The notes: a model not told the origin generated them from the letters alone. A DNA stretch of 64,000 nucleotides from Sphingopyxis sp. GW247-27LB (GCF_002277025.1 NZ_NIWD01000015.1:179968-243967), one strand, 5' to 3'. Counted from the first letter of the stretch, positions 8,309 to 17,422 are shown. Numbers and translations: made by a program.

Positions 8309-8887
8309 ATGGACTTCGAGGACAAGGACAGCGAGCGACCGGGTATTGCCGGCGGCGACCCCTTGCCGCCGGAGGATTGGGAGCGGGTCGGGCGCTCGGC
8401 GCGCATCGAGGCGATCTACTCCGAGCACCGGCCGCACATCACCCGCTTCTTCCGCGGACGCGCCCCGAACCAGGATGTCGGCGACCTTGTGCAGGAAGTC
8501 TTCAGCCGCTTTGCGAGCGCGCGAGGCGGCCTCGCTGCGCTGGTCGAAGGCCCCGGCGCCTATCTGGTGAAGAGCGCCCGGATGCTCCTCGCCGAATATG
8601 GTCGCGCCGACGCGCGCCGCCACCGGTCGCAGCACGACAGTTTCAGTGACGAGCATGAGGGAGCGAGCGACCCGCACGCCGCGCTCGAGGCGCGAGACGT
8701 CCTGCGCCGGGCAGAAAGAGCCATTTCGAGGCTATCTCCGCTCACGCGCGAGATTTTCCTGATGCATCGCTTCGAAGGACTACGCTATCCCGAGATCGCT
8801 CGAATCAAGGGAATCAGCGTGAAGACGGTCGAAAGCCATATGACCAAAGCCCTTGCCGCCATCAAGCGCGCGCGGGGTAAGCAGTGA
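8309..8887 (+). CDS. ECF RNA polymerase sigma factor, FecI-like
   Basis: A 192-aa sigma factor. Region 2 (IYSEHRPHITRFFRGRAPNQDVGDLVQEVFSRF) and region 4 (RLSPLTREIFLMHRFEGLRYPEIARI, then VKTVESHMTKALAAI) are clear. FecI-type sigma factors drive the adjacent TonB receptor genes when signalled through FecR. The ATG at 8309 is preferred over an in-frame TTG at 8243, whose extra residues look random. Its stop overlaps the fecR start by four bases, so the two are coupled in translation. About 300 bases upstream are free of genes and should hold the promoter. In lasso loci of this type the pair probably senses lasso peptide at the receptor. Confidence 0.85.
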   Translation: MDFEDKDSERPGIAGGDPLPPEDWERVGRSARIEAIYSEHRPHITRFFRGRAPNQDVGDLVQEVFSRFASARGGLAALVEGPGAYLVKSARMLLAEYGRADARRHRSQHDSFSDEHEGASDPHAALEARDVLRRAERAISRLSPLTREIFLMHRFEGLRYPEIARIKGISVKTVESHMTKALAAIKRARGKQ

Positions 8888-9804
8888 GCCGCGCCGAAAG
8901 CGAAGCCACTGCCTGGCTCGACAAAATGATGGGACCCGATTCCGAAATGCACCGGGAAGCGTTCGACGAGTGGCTGGCCGAGCCGGGCAATGCCAAGGCC
9001 TACGATGAAGCGCGCGACAATTGGACCTGGGCCGCCGCCATGTCGCCTTCCCGGATCGAGGCCGATGTTCGGGCCGATGCTCGGGAGCGTGAACCCGGCG
9101 GGCGGCGATGGGCTTTTGCCACAATTCTCGCTGCGGTGATCGCGGTCGGGTTCGCTTGGTATCTGGTTGGCCGCGACAGCGATCAGCCGATCATCGCCAC
9201 CAATTCGGCGCAAGGCGAGAGCAGGCTCGCCGACGGGACGCGCGTGACGCTGATGGACGGTGCCCGCATCGAGACGCGCTTCTCGGACGGCGAACGCCGC
9301 GTCATTCTGTATGACGGCCGCGCCAGGTTCGAGGTCGCACACGACGCGTCGCGTCCCTTCCTCGTCGAGGCCGGAGATTCGGTCACCCGCGCGCTCGGCA
9401 CCATCTTCGAGGTCGATCTCCGCGCGGATGTCCCGCGCATCGCACTGGTCGAAGGCTCGGTCGAGGTGCGGCGCCTCGAGGGCGGCAAGGCACTTCGCCT
9501 CCGTCCCGGCGAACGCGCCGAGGTCAGGTCGACAGGCCCCCAGCCGATCACGGGTGAGGAAGCGAACACCCCGGCCAAATCGCTGTGGGCCGACAATCTC
9601 CCGCTTGGTGCGATCCTCGACCGCGCGGGCCGCGAGAATGGCGTCAAGATCAGCTTGGCCGATCCGGCGTTGGCATCGCTGCAGGTGACGGGGCGCTTCG
9701 ACATGACCGATGCCCGGAAACTTGCGCTGAAGCTCGGCGCCGCGCTTGATCTCAAGGTCGAGTTCGGTGCGAACGGACCAATTCTCGGCGCGAAATCCGA
9801 CTAG
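8884..9804 (+). CDS. FecR-family anti-sigma/sigma regulator
   Basis: A 306-aa inner-membrane signal protein starting at a GTG that overlaps the sigma stop (GTGA). The N-terminal cytoplasmic part has the FecR-type FDEWLAEPGNAKAYDE segment. One membrane helix lies near residues 76-95 (WAFATILAAVIAVGFAWYLV), and a periplasmic FecR domain follows with TRVTLMDGARIETRFSDGERRVILYDGRARFEV split over strands and a DUF4974-like C-terminus. It would receive a signal from the plug and STN domain of the TonB receptor encoded next and pass it to the sigma factor. The three genes run in order and in one direction, with only 87 bases before the receptor. Confidence 0.85.
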   Translation: MSRAESEATAWLDKMMGPDSEMHREAFDEWLAEPGNAKAYDEARDNWTWAAAMSPSRIEADVRADAREREPGGRRWAFATILAAVIAVGFAWYLVGRDSDQPIIATNSAQGESRLADGTRVTLMDGARIETRFSDGERRVILYDGRARFEVAHDASRPFLVEAGDSVTRALGTIFEVDLRADVPRIALVEGSVEVRRLEGGKALRLRPGERAEVRSTGPQPITGEEANTPAKSLWADNLPLGAILDRAGRENGVKISLADPALASLQVTGRFDMTDARKLALKLGAALDLKVEFGANGPILGAKSD

Positions 9805-9891
9805 GACGCCCAAGAAAAACCCATAGGGTGTTCGGAGCACCCGTCATTTTTTCCCTTCAGACGGCCAAAATCGGCCGCACGGGAGGGATGA

Positions 9892-12816
9892 ATGACGATG
9901 AAATTTTTCGCGGCCGCTCTGGCTTCGGGCGTATCCGCGACCGCATTTTACGCACCCAGCGCGTGTGCGCAGACGGGCGAGCAGACATACAATATCGAGG
10001 CACAGCGCCTTAGCGATGCGCTTCGCAAATATTCGGACATTTCCGGCCGCGAGGTCATCGCGGCTTCGAGCCTGCTTGAAGGCAGACGCAGCAACCGGGT
10101 CCGCGGGCGACTCTCTCCCGACGAAGCCCTCTCGCGCCTCCTTTCCGGCACGGGCCTGACGATCGAACTCGTCGAAGGCGCATGGGTGCTTCGGTCGGGA
10201 AACGTCGATGCCCGGGAAACTGGATCGACTGATCGAACCGACGAAGCGATCGTCGTCACAGGCTCTCGTATCCGTGGCGCAGGGCCAGTTGGTTCTCCCA
10301 TGACGACGGTCGACCGCGACGTTCTCGACCGGAGCGGTCGCGCGACTTTGGCCGATTTCATCCAGACCATTCCGCAGAATTTCTCGGGCGGTCCGACCGA
10401 AGCGAATGTCGGCTTCAGCAACCGAGGCAAAGCCTCGTCTAACATAGCCTATGGCACTGGCATCAACCTCCGCGGTCTGGGACCAGGGGCCACCCTGACG
10501 CTGTTCGACGGATCCCGGCCGGCCCTTGGAGGCGGTTCGGGCGCCTATGCCGACGTTTCGCTCGTCCCTTCGATCGCAATCGATCGTGTCGAAATCCTGA
10601 CCGATGGCGCATCCGCAATTTATGGTTCGGATGCCGTCGCGGGCGTGGTGAACATTCGCTTCCGCAACCGCTTCGAAGGCGCTGAAACTCGCCTGCGGGC
10701 CGGCACGGCAGACGGTGACTATGGCGAGGTCCAGATTAGCCAGATGCTAGGAAAAGGCTGGTCGACGGGCCACATCGTCGTGGCGGGGGAATATAGCCAG
10801 CGCGGCAATCTGGCTGCGACGAAGCGGCCCTTCGCGACCGAGGATCTGCGACCATTCGGCGGCCCCGACCTCCGGTCGAACTACAATAATCCCGGCACTG
10901 TCGTGGCGGCGAACGGCCAAAAGTTCCTGATTCCGCGCGGCCAGGACGGGCGCAATCTCACTCCTGCCGACCTTACGCCCAGCGCTGATTTCAATCGCGG
11001 CGACGCACGTCGACATACCGACATTCTGCCCAAACAGGAGACGATGGGTCTCTACGCGGCCATCGAGCAATCGCTTGGCTCGACTATCACGATCTTCGCC
11101 CGCTCGCTTTACTCAGAACGCAACTTCGAGGCCCGACGCCGTGTGAGCGGCCCGACGCCTGTCCGCGTGACGAGCGCCAATCCCTATTATGTCGACCCCA
11201 TCGGAACGGGGCAGCCGGTCACCGTCTACTATGATCCCGCCGCCGAGTTCGGTCCTGAAAGCCTGCGTGGCAAAGCCAAGGCGTTCAACAACGTCGTCGG
11301 AGCGCGGGCCGACATCGGAAGCTGGGTCATCGAACTGACCGGAGGGTTCGGACGGCAGCGGGAGCGCTATGACAGCTTCAATCTCGTGCATAGCCTCCGC
11401 TTCTCGCGGGCGGTCGCGGCAACCAGTCCTGCGCAAGCGATCAATGTCTTTGGCGACGGCGCGGTCAACGACCCAGCGCTCATCGACAGCCTGCGCGGGA
11501 GCATCGTCGCAGAAACACAATTCAAGGTGTGGACGGCGGCGCTTCGCGCAGACGGCAAATTGTTGTCTCTCCCCGCGGGCGACCTTAAGATGGCAATCGG
11601 CGCCGAGTACCGCCGCGACCGCTTCGCCTTTTCTCAGACCCTCGATCTTGTGACCGATACGCCGCTCGTGATCGGCATCCCCGGCCTACCCGACAAGCGC
11701 ATCATCAAAGCTTTTTACGGCGAACTGGTCGCGCCAATCTTCGATGCCGGGGACGCATTCCCTGGGTCGCTGACCCTATCGGCGGCTGCCCGCTACGAGG
11801 ATTATTCGGATTTCGGGGACACTGCGAACCCCAAATTCGGAGCGCGCTGGACGCCGCTGCCGGGTGTCGCGTTGCGTGCGTCCTACGGAAAATCGTTCCG
11901 CGCTCCTTTCTTCGACGAACTGGTCGGCACGGCGAATGCGCTCTACCAAACCTTGCGGGTCGCCGATCCGTCCTCACCGACCGGGCAGACCGTCGTGCTT
12001 GCCCTGTTCGGCTTTCAACCGGCGCTCCAGCCTGAGCGCGCCGAGAGCTGGACGGCCGGGCTCGACTTCGAACCGCGCGCCCTTCCCGGCGCCAAGCTTT
12101 CGCTGACCTATTTCGACATACGTTATCGGGACCGCATTGCGTCGGCCTCGAGCGATAGCCGGAACATTCTCAATAGGCGTGATCTCTATTCACCGATCAT
12201 TGAGGACGATCCCGCCCTCGCCACGGTAACCGGCTATTTTACTGGTCCGAACTTCTCAAATGCACTCGGGGTTGCTCCCGGCGATGTGCGCGCGATTATC
12301 GATCTCAGAACTCGCAATCTTTCGACCTCGACGATCCGCGGCCTCGACTTCGACCTCGCCTATTCGCGGCCCGTTGGCGAAGGCATCTTTTCGTTCAGTG
12401 TCGGTGGCACCCGGCTATTCGCGATCGACAACCAGATTACGGCCAGCGCGCCGCGAGATCGCGTCGTCGGTACGCTCGGAAATCCGGTCAAGCTGCGCCT
12501 TCGCGGCCGCGCCGGCTTCTCGATGGGCGCGTTCGACGGGGGTCTCGCGGTCAATCATGTCGGCGAGTACCGCAACCTGACCGTCACGCCCGCGGAGCGA
12601 GTGAAGAGCTGGACGACCCTCGATCTGCAACTCGGCGCGCGAATCGGCGATCTGCGGGGTCGTTCGCTTCGACTCGGCTTCAGCATCAACAATCTGTTCG
12701 ACAAGGATCCGCCCTATGCGCAGTTCCGGGGCCCCAGCTACGCGCTCGCCTATGATCCCGAGCAGGCGAGCGCGATCGGCAGGACCATGGCGCTACAGGC
12801 CGTTATCGCGTGGTAA
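9892..12816 (+). CDS. TonB-dependent receptor with STN signalling domain, lasso-locus type
   Basis: A 974-aa outer-membrane receptor. A signal peptide ends near ACA-QT (residue 26). Residues about 34-100 form a secretin/TonB short N-terminal (STN) domain, the part that signals to FecR. The plug starts at EAIVVTGSRIRGAG near 120, and the 22-strand barrel closes with a terminal Trp (LQAVIAW). GGGAGGG lies five bases before ATG 9892. The gene follows sigma and FecR and overlaps the isopeptidase gene by seven bases, an arrangement found in lasso-peptide loci of sphingomonads and caulobacters. It may import the locus's own lasso peptide or a related peptide. Substrate specificity cannot be read from the sequence. 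Confidence 0.85.
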   Translation: MTMKFFAAALASGVSATAFYAPSACAQTGEQTYNIEAQRLSDALRKYSDISGREVIAASSLLEGRRSNRVRGRLSPDEALSRLLSGTGLTIELVEGAWVLRSGNVDARETGSTDRTDEAIVVTGSRIRGAGPVGSPMTTVDRDVLDRSGRATLADFIQTIPQNFSGGPTEANVGFSNRGKASSNIAYGTGINLRGLGPGATLTLFDGSRPALGGGSGAYADVSLVPSIAIDRVEILTDGASAIYGSDAVAGVVNIRFRNRFEGAETRLRAGTADGDYGEVQISQMLGKGWSTGHIVVAGEYSQRGNLAATKRPFATEDLRPFGGPDLRSNYNNPGTVVAANGQKFLIPRGQDGRNLTPADLTPSADFNRGDARRHTDILPKQETMGLYAAIEQSLGSTITIFARSLYSERNFEARRRVSGPTPVRVTSANPYYVDPIGTGQPVTVYYDPAAEFGPESLRGKAKAFNNVVGARADIGSWVIELTGGFGRQRERYDSFNLVHSLRFSRAVAATSPAQAINVFGDGAVNDPALIDSLRGSIVAETQFKVWTAALRADGKLLSLPAGDLKMAIGAEYRRDRFAFSQTLDLVTDTPLVIGIPGLPDKRIIKAFYGELVAPIFDAGDAFPGSLTLSAAARYEDYSDFGDTANPKFGARWTPLPGVALRASYGKSFRAPFFDELVGTANALYQTLRVADPSSPTGQTVVLALFGFQPALQPERAESWTAGLDFEPRALPGAKLSLTYFDIRYRDRIASASSDSRNILNRRDLYSPIIEDDPALATVTGYFTGPNFSNALGVAPGDVRAIIDLRTRNLSTSTIRGLDFDLAYSRPVGEGIFSFSVGGTRLFAIDNQITASAPRDRVVGTLGNPVKLRLRGRAGFSMGAFDGGLAVNHVGEYRNLTVTPAERVKSWTTLDLQLGARIGDLRGRSLRLGFSINNLFDKDPPYAQFRGPSYALAYDPEQASAIGRTMALQAVIAW

Positions 12817-14786
12817 TTGCCGCCGCACTGCTGGCCGTCGCCGCACCCGCGGCGGCGGCGACACCCCGCGAGCCGGTCGGGGCCGCCGACCTCGTCGAGG
12901 TGTCCGAGATCAGCGGCCCCACTCTATCGCCTGATGGCGAACGCTTCGCCTTCCGGGTGAGCCGCGCTTCCCTCGAGAGCAATGCCATAACGCTCGAGTG
13001 GTATGTGGGGAGCGTGGATGGGCCGCCCCAACTTGCGGCGAGCGGAGGCAGCGCACGCGTCGATGGAGCAGGGCTCGTCTCCGATCAGACTCCGATCTGG
13101 GACAAGGACAGTAAAGGCTTTCGTTTTCTCGCCTTCCGCGATGGAGAAGTGACCCTCTGGCACTGGCGCGACGATGGCGGCGCCAAAATGGAGGTTCGGA
13201 ACGATGCCGACATCCTGGACTTCGCCGTATCGGACGATGGGGGGCTACTTCGCTACACTGTCGGTGCGACGCGTGCCGAGATCTCTCGCGCACAGACCGC
13301 CGCCTACGAAGGGGGCGTGCTGGTCGACGCACGCGTCGACCTCAACCAGGCGATTGCGGGCGGTGTGATCGAAGACGGCAAGCGCGTCATGCAGAGATTT
13401 TCCGGACCCTGGTTCGACCGAAAAAGTTTGTTGTGGGATGCGCCGCGCCGCGAGATTTTTGTGCCGAGCGTCGGCGCCACCCCCCATTCCGCGCCCAATG
13501 ACCAATTCTCGCTCCACTCCGCATCCCAACGTCCGTGGGCTGCAGCGCCCGATGGCAGCAAAGCAGAGATATTGCGTAAGGCAGGCAGCGCCTCCCTCGT
13601 GGTCACGCGCCCCGGCGGAGAGCGGATCCAATGCGAGGCGGAGTTCTGCCGTTCGCCAAAGCTGCTCGCAACCACGTGGCTGCCAAATCAGGACATCTTG
13701 CTGGCGTTTGTCGACGAAGGAAGCGCCCGCGAAGCCGTCTGGCTATGGAAAGTCGGGGCTGCGACGGCTCGCAAAGTCGCAATCACCGACGGAGCATTGC
13801 GTCTCGCCGACCGGCCATCGCGATGCGCCGTCACCATGCGCGCGCTGATTTGCGCCGAAAGCATGCCGCTCATTCCGCCACGCCTCGTCCGGATCGACCT
13901 TGCGACAGGGCAGCGCCGACCACTATTCGAACCGAACTCTGCGCTTGCCGCCAGAATTGACGCGGAGGCGAAGTCGCTTGAGCTGCCAGGCGGATACTCC
14001 GCGATATTGCTCAGCCCCCCACGGGCGAAAGCGCCACCCGTCGTGGTCCAGAATTATCATTGTGCCGGGTTCCTCAAGGGCGGCACGGGCGAAGAATTGC
14101 CGATGCTGCCCCTTGCGGAACATGGAATCGCGGTCCTTTGCATTGATCCGTTTCGGGGCCCGCCCGGAAGCGGAACCGATGGAACATATGAACTTGCCCG
14201 CACGGTCATCGCATCCGCGATCGCCGACCTTGGGCAACGCAAACTCGTTGATCCGAACCGCGTCGGCATCGCCGGTTTCAGCCACAGCTCGGGTGTAGCG
14301 CTCTGGGCGGTCCGGCACAGCACGAATTTCAAAGCCGCGACGATAGGCACGGGTCAGATTTCGCCTCATTATTTCTGGACCAACGCAGTTCCGGATCGAG
14401 GCTTTGAAGCCATGCTAAAGGATTACTGGAGCATCGGCGACCCGGATGCCGACCCCGCCCGCTGGCGTCTCGCCTCTGCAGTTCACAATGTTGAAGCGAT
14501 CAACACTCCCATCCTAATGCAATTGCCCGACGCGGAAGCAGCCTGGACGGCGGAGCTCCATACCAAGCTCAAACGCGCCGGAAAGCCTGCGGAAATGGTC
14601 GTCTATCCGGACGAGCTGCACAATAAATATCAGCTGCGGCACAAGCGCGCCGTTTACGAACGCAACCTCGACTGGTTCCGTTTCTGGCTGACCGGCGAGG
14701 AGGACCCAGCTCCCGGGAAATCCAAACAATATAACCGCTGGCGCCATTATCGCGCGGGACCGTCCTTGCCTGTGCCCGCGCGGTAG
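12810..14786 (+). CDS. atxE: Lasso peptide isopeptidase, Atxe2 family
   Basis: A 658-aa secreted serine hydrolase of the S9/prolyl-oligopeptidase fold. The GTG start overlaps the receptor stop and opens a signal peptide ending near AAAA-TPRE. A beta-propeller-like part (about 30-380) precedes an alpha/beta-hydrolase part with G489-F-S491-H-S493, S491 being the probable nucleophile, and H604 in YPDELHNKYQ as the probable catalytic His. Atxe2-type enzymes cut the isopeptide bond of lasso peptides and turn the knot into a linear chain. The position directly after a TonB receptor and facing lasso A-B-C genes is the family's usual setting. It probably acts in the periplasm on imported lasso peptide. 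Confidence 0.88.
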   Translation: MVIAAALLAVAAPAAAATPREPVGAADLVEVSEISGPTLSPDGERFAFRVSRASLESNAITLEWYVGSVDGPPQLAASGGSARVDGAGLVSDQTPIWDKDSKGFRFLAFRDGEVTLWHWRDDGGAKMEVRNDADILDFAVSDDGGLLRYTVGATRAEISRAQTAAYEGGVLVDARVDLNQAIAGGVIEDGKRVMQRFSGPWFDRKSLLWDAPRREIFVPSVGATPHSAPNDQFSLHSASQRPWAAAPDGSKAEILRKAGSASLVVTRPGGERIQCEAEFCRSPKLLATTWLPNQDILLAFVDEGSAREAVWLWKVGAATARKVAITDGALRLADRPSRCAVTMRALICAESMPLIPPRLVRIDLATGQRRPLFEPNSALAARIDAEAKSLELPGGYSAILLSPPRAKAPPVVVQNYHCAGFLKGGTGEELPMLPLAEHGIAVLCIDPFRGPPGSGTDGTYELARTVIASAIADLGQRKLVDPNRVGIAGFSHSSGVALWAVRHSTNFKAATIGTGQISPHYFWTNAVPDRGFEAMLKDYWSIGDPDADPARWRLASAVHNVEAINTPILMQLPDAEAAWTAELHTKLKRAGKPAEMVVYPDELHNKYQLRHKRAVYERNLDWFRFWLTGEEDPAPGKSKQYNRWRHYRAGPSLPVPAR

Positions 14787-14788
14787 GT

Positions 14789-14828
14789 TCGTGCCGGGCG
14801 GGCCTTCCCCGGGGGCCGCCCGGCACGA
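14789..14828. terminator. Hairpin between convergent isopeptidase and cyclase genes
   Basis: A perfect 13-base-pair stem, 14789-14801 (TCGTGCCGGGCGG) against 14816-14828, with a 14-base loop. It lies in the 81-base gap where the plus-strand receptor/isopeptidase arm meets the minus-strand lasso cyclase gene. There is no T run, so it may stall transcripts in both directions rather than be a classic terminator. Confidence 0.6.
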
Positions 14829-14867
14829 CATCTGCTGGATCGCGGCCGATGTTCCGGTCCATCGCCG

Positions 14868-16568
14868 CTAAATAGCGACATCCGGATGGCCCGACACCGA
14901 CCGCGCCCAGCGCTCAATGTCGGCGAAGCTCAATATTCGCGTCACCATCACGGGGTCTGGCCGCACGTTGTCGGCAAACAATGCCCCGACAGCTTCGAGG
15001 TCAAGAAGGCCCGCTCCCGCCAGCCACCCGTCGAGGAGGTAGGAACGTAGTCGACGGCGATGCGCCTCGAACGCCGGCAGGAATACCGACAATATACGCC
15101 CCTTTCCCAGTCGCTCGATTACCATCTCTGGCAGGTCTTGGCGAAAGGCCCTGCGCGCCAGCGCGCGGTTCTGGCCGCCTTCGCCCCACTGCCAGCTCGG
15201 CACGCCGAGCGTAAATTCGATGATTGGCTGCGAGAGCAACGGGGCGATCATCGGCATTGCCAAGGCGCGATCATAGCCGTCGAGGAACGGCTGTGCGATG
15301 AGAAGCTTGATCGCATAGACCTGCTGTCCGGGGGATGCCCGGTCTGCGTCAGCCATCCAGGGGTGCTCAGGATAGTCTCGCGCATAGCGACGCGTGAGGA
15401 GGCTGTGATCAACCGGCCACATTGGCGGCGGTCTCAGCAGTCGCTTTGCCGAATAGCCAAGGGCACGCCACATATTGTCATTGGCAAGGCGGGCAAGGTC
15501 GCCGGCAGCGCGCCATGCTTCGACCGGCCCAGCGTAACGTAGCGCGTCGAGAATGGGCGCCGCCGATGTCAGATAGCCGAAGACATTGTCGCCGCCGGTG
15601 CCTGTGAAGATCGCATCTGCCTCGAACTCTCGGGCGCCTTGGAGGTAAGCGCGGTCACTTGGTCCTAGCAGGCCGAAGCCGCCCGGACGCGCGCGCAGAA
15701 TTTCGAGCGGAGCCATCGGATCCCCGAACGGTGGACGCTGCCATTCCGCAAGGGGCGTTCCGACACGTTCGGCGACGGCGCGCGCATAGGGACGCTCGTC
15801 GCCGTCGGGATCGCTGGTCGCCATTGTCAGGGCGCGCCAAGGTCTGCGTCGGCCGGCGAGGCATGCCGCCATAATGCTGCTGTCGATCCCTCCCGACAGC
15901 TCAAGCTGGATACGCTCGAAGCGCATGCTCCAGGCCGACACCGTCCGACTGACCTTGTTGCGCAGATCTTCGGGATCGATCCGAGCAGGCGAGCGGCGCG
16001 TGTGGGCCCATGGCGACCAGCTTGTGGCCAGCGGCCGCACCGACCCCAAGGCGATAACCTCCCCCGGAAGGAGTTCACGCACACCGCGCAATTCAGCATC
16101 AGGGCCGCGAAGTAGAGGGAAGCGCATCCACGCGTCGATGCGTTCGGGGTCAGGCTGATCGAGCCGAAAGCCGAGGCTGCGTGCGAGTGAGAGATCGGTG
16201 AAAGCGATCGCACGCCCATCGCGATCTTCAAAACAGAATAGGGCTGGTCCGGTCATTGGGGAGCGAAGCAGCAAAATGCGCCCTTCCGGGTCAGCCCAGA
16301 AGAGCAGGAAGTTGCCCCATAGCTCCTTGATGGCCCATGCCCCTTCGCTCGACACGAGCCGGTCCACCTCGATCGCGGTCAAATGCTCGCAAACTCCCGA
16401 ACTCTGCCGATGAAAGGCCCAGCCAATAAGCGCAGTGCCGTTCGAGATCTCGGCGGGTGTATCCTTTTCCACAATTAGCCGGGCTCGCCCGACCGTCCCG
16501 GCCTCGACAAAGCCGACGGGAATGTTGCGATCGCTCGGGCCGATGATGAGGGCGATACGTAACGTCAC
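14868..16568 (-). CDS. Lasso peptide macrolactam synthetase (asparagine synthetase-like, C protein)
   Basis: A 566-aa protein of the asparagine synthetase B fold. The N-terminal half is a degenerate glutaminase-like domain: it lacks the start Cys needed for glutaminase activity and contains GAWAIKELWGNFLLFW. The ATP pyrophosphatase domain has SGGIDSS at 225-231 and a downstream GGDNVFGY. In lasso biosynthesis this enzyme adenylates the Asp or Glu side chain of the core and joins it to the freed N-terminal amine. It overlaps the B gene by four bases (ATGA), so both are translated together. It is the last gene of the A-B-C arm. Confidence 0.92.
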   Translation of the reverse strand: MTLRIALIIGPSDRNIPVGFVEAGTVGRARLIVEKDTPAEISNGTALIGWAFHRQSSGVCEHLTAIEVDRLVSSEGAWAIKELWGNFLLFWADPEGRILLLRSPMTGPALFCFEDRDGRAIAFTDLSLARSLGFRLDQPDPERIDAWMRFPLLRGPDAELRGVRELLPGEVIALGSVRPLATSWSPWAHTRRSPARIDPEDLRNKVSRTVSAWSMRFERIQLELSGGIDSSIMAACLAGRRRPWRALTMATSDPDGDERPYARAVAERVGTPLAEWQRPPFGDPMAPLEILRARPGGFGLLGPSDRAYLQGAREFEADAIFTGTGGDNVFGYLTSAAPILDALRYAGPVEAWRAAGDLARLANDNMWRALGYSAKRLLRPPPMWPVDHSLLTRRYARDYPEHPWMADADRASPGQQVYAIKLLIAQPFLDGYDRALAMPMIAPLLSQPIIEFTLGVPSWQWGEGGQNRALARRAFRQDLPEMVIERLGKGRILSVFLPAFEAHRRRLRSYLLDGWLAGAGLLDLEAVGALFADNVRPDPVMVTRILSFADIERWARSVSGHPDVAI

Positions 16569-17224
16569 AGCCGAAACACCGGCGTATAGTCAGCGACCAC
16601 ATTGACGTTGTCGGACAGCACCATTTCATTGTGTTGAACCCAGGCGTGCGCCGCAAAGGGATCAAGCCTGACACCGAAATAGACCTGGCCGGGTATTCCG
16701 CGCTGCCAGAGGTAGCGAGCCAAGGCCAGACTATCGGGCACGCAAAGACGCCGCCAAGGCAGCTGGACGCGCGCAGCCGCATATCCACGGGCAACCGCAC
16801 AGGCATGTCGGCGATCCACCATTGTCTCCGCGGTAAGGAGGTTATTCTTCAAGCGGCGCCATTGGGCTATGGTTTGTCCGAGACCGCGCAAACGTAGCCG
16901 GAGAGCCGCATCGAGCCGGTAACGTGCGATCTCCAGCGCGCCAGCACGCTGGCTCGGACCTGCCAGCTCGAGTGCGCTGCTCGTTGCGATGGGCGCGGAA
17001 ATTGGAGCGATTGAGGGGCCCGGCCCGTCGCCAATGAGGCGGCGTCTGGACAGCCTGCCTAACGCAGGTTCGATAGCCGCCGTCGTGAGCCCAGCGCCGA
17101 GCGCTTCGAGGACGCCAACCTCGGCACCTCGGAGCATCAAGTAGCGGTCCGCCTCAATGTCGAGGAGAACTGCACCGCCGCCCAGGAAGGCGAAGCTGAT
17201 GTGGGGTGGGAGATGATGGTCCAT
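16565..17224 (-). CDS. Lasso peptide leader peptidase with fused RRE (B1-B2 fusion)
   Basis: A 219-aa protein. The first 80 residues form a PqqD-like recognition element (HISFAFLGGGAVLLDIEADRY split over strands) that binds the leader. The C-terminal part is a transglutaminase-like cysteine protease with Cys161 (LCVPDSLALARYLWQRG), His193 (AAHAWV) and Asp205 (VLSDN) as the catalytic triad. It removes the leader after the conserved Thr at the -2 position and hands the core to the cyclase. A 45-base gap with a strong hairpin separates it from the precursor gene, and it overlaps the cyclase gene by four bases. Fused B1-B2 proteins are normal in proteobacterial lasso loci. Confidence 0.92.
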   Translation of the reverse strand: MDHHLPPHISFAFLGGGAVLLDIEADRYLMLRGAEVGVLEALGAGLTTAAIEPALGRLSRRRLIGDGPGPSIAPISAPIATSSALELAGPSQRAGALEIARYRLDAALRLRLRGLGQTIAQWRRLKNNLLTAETMVDRRHACAVARGYAAARVQLPWRRLCVPDSLALARYLWQRGIPGQVYFGVRLDPFAAHAWVQHNEMVLSDNVNVVADYTPVFRL

Positions 17225-17234
17225 TGAGGCAGTA

Positions 17235-17261
17235 CGGACGCGGCGCGGTGCGCCGCGTCCG
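17235..17261 (-). terminator. Attenuator-type hairpin between lasso A and B genes
   Basis: An 11-base-pair GC-rich stem, 17235-17245 (CGGACGCGGCG) against 17251-17261, with a five-base loop, fills the 45-base gap after the precursor stop codon. Hairpins at this place are known in several proteobacterial lasso operons, where they stabilise the A message and lower read-through into B and C. That would give many precursor chains per enzyme. Confidence 0.75.
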
Positions 17262-17269
17262 CCATCCCG

Positions 17270-17404
17270 TCAGTCGGCGGTGATCGCGCCGTCCGGCTTG
17301 AAGTGGATGACCGAGCCATCCTCGGGATAGGGCAGAAGCCCGCCGAGCGTTTCGACGCTGGCGACGCCCAGTTCTTCGATTTCGGCGTTGTCGATGCGGT
17401 CCAT
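17270..17404 (-). CDS. Lasso peptide precursor (A), 44 aa
   Basis: A 44-codon gene that sits directly before the B and C genes and is preceded by AAGGAGG six to eight bases from the ATG. The leader (residues 1-20) is MDRIDNAEIEELGVASVETL, with Thr19 at the -2 position that leader peptidases require. The predicted core is residues 21-44 (24 aa): it starts Gly21-Gly22, has Glu at core position 8 and Asp at core position 9 as possible ring acceptors, His14-Phe15-Lys16 as bulky candidates for the steric plug, and ends Ile-Thr-Ala-Asp. An 8- or 9-residue macrolactam ring with a long tail is expected. The tail ending recalls that of sphingopyxin I from memory. Confidence 0.88.
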   Translation of the reverse strand: MDRIDNAEIEELGVASVETLGGLLPYPEDGSVIHFKPDGAITAD

Positions 17405-17422
17405 GGGACCCTCCTTGGTTGA

